From Nitrospirota bacterium (lineage in GTDB: Bacteria; Nitrospirota; UBA9217), in NCBI GenBank assembly GCA_029858565.1, contig JAOUEV010000009.1, positions 1-64,000 of the forward strand: 64,000 nt of DNA, read 5' to 3'. Below the pieces are notes generated by a model, which had not been told where the DNA came from, searched no databases, and was given only the letters and a program-made list of their open reading frames with translations. The translations under genes and the position numbers were made by a program. Positions 63,820 to 64,000 of this stretch are shown here, one piece after another; within the stretch, counting starts at the first letter, position 1; each line of letters opens with the position of its first letter.

Positions 63820-63829
63820 AGGAGACACT

Positions 63830-64000
63830 ATGGAATCGTCAACCCTGTTTTCGCTCAGACTCTCCCTGCAGGTCGCGGCGGTGGCCACGATTCTCATCTT
63901 CGCCGCAGGCGTGCCGATTGCCTATCTGCTGGCCCGTGGGGTCTTTCGCGGCCGCGAGGTTGTGGATGTGCTGATCACCCTGCCGCTTGTGCTTCCTCCC
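63830..64000 (+). CDS. modB: Molybdate ABC transporter permease ModB, 3' truncated by window edge
   Basis: First 57 residues only: MESSTLFSLRLSLQVAAVAT, ILIFAAGVPIAYLLARGVFR, then VVDVLITLPLVLPP, the standard ModB start with the first helix and the loop into the second. AAGGAG at 63819-63824 precedes the ATG. Rest lies outside the window. Confidence 0.93.
   Translation, partial: MESSTLFSLRLSLQVAAVATILIFAAGVPIAYLLARGVFRGREVVDVLITLPLVLPP

Overview
The window reads as a piece of chromosome from an anaerobic, diazotrophic Gram-negative bacterium of fairly high GC, probably metagenome-derived. The mix of genes suggests a Nitrospirota- or Desulfobacterota-like lineage: a V-type ATPase, a multihaem cytochrome with an outer-membrane barrel, SPFH/NfeD proteins, Isc-type Fe-S genes, NifI1/NifI2 PII proteins and a NifB without a NifX-like tail. 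The phylum is an inference and cannot be fixed from this sequence alone. No tRNA, rRNA, CRISPR array, transposase or phage gene was found.

Layout. 1-4.7 kb: end of a V-type ATPase operon (subunits A, B, D) with a thioredoxin/DsbD-like membrane protein between B and D. 4.7-10 kb: NosL-like protein, CBS protein, UMF1-type transporter, DUF4124-like protein, BioA. 10-19.4 kb: HtrA protease, PIN/TRAM protein, YebC, RuvCAB, then QueH and a SpoIID-like protein among three related membrane-anchored TPR proteins. 19.8-25.2 kb: a tetrahaem cytochrome resembling OmcE, an NHL-propeller lipoprotein, a parvulin prolyl isomerase and a large outer-membrane beta-barrel, a plausible extracellular electron-transfer or cytochrome-filament locus. 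25.4-34.7 kb: OmpA-like protein, aspartate aminotransferase, a 7TM-GAF protein, MFS transporter, UbiX, bifunctional nuclease, IscR-NifS/IscS-IscU-TusA, ferredoxin. 34.7-49 kb: slipin broken by a stop codon, NfeD, RsmD, CoaD, TrmH-type methylase, ArgS, Tgt, YajC-SecD-SecF, YkgJ-type protein, lytic transglycosylase, coiled-coil protein. 49-52.4 kb: a methyltransferase and hybrid histidine kinase pair that recalls PhcB/PhcS or LqsA/LqsS-style signalling. 52.6-64 kb: nifH-nifD-nifK-nifEN(fused)-nifX-nifI1-nifI2-fdxB-GNAT-nifB followed by modA-modB.

How the genes work together. The nif block holds nitrogenase structural genes, the cofactor scaffold (NifEN), cofactor synthesis and carriage (NifB, NifX), electron or cluster supply (FdxB), post-translational switch-off (NifI1/NifI2) and molybdate uptake (ModAB). 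Good sigma-54 promoters precede nifH and nifB. The Isc block 20 kb upstream could supply Fe-S clusters.

The most distinctive signal runs through the whole window: short hairpin elements whose arms are degenerate tandem copies of about 10 bases. At least four families are visible. They sit in spacers, overlap or abut gene ends (atpA, the DsbD-like gene, tgt), and one appears to lie inside the coding sequence where NifE is joined to NifN.
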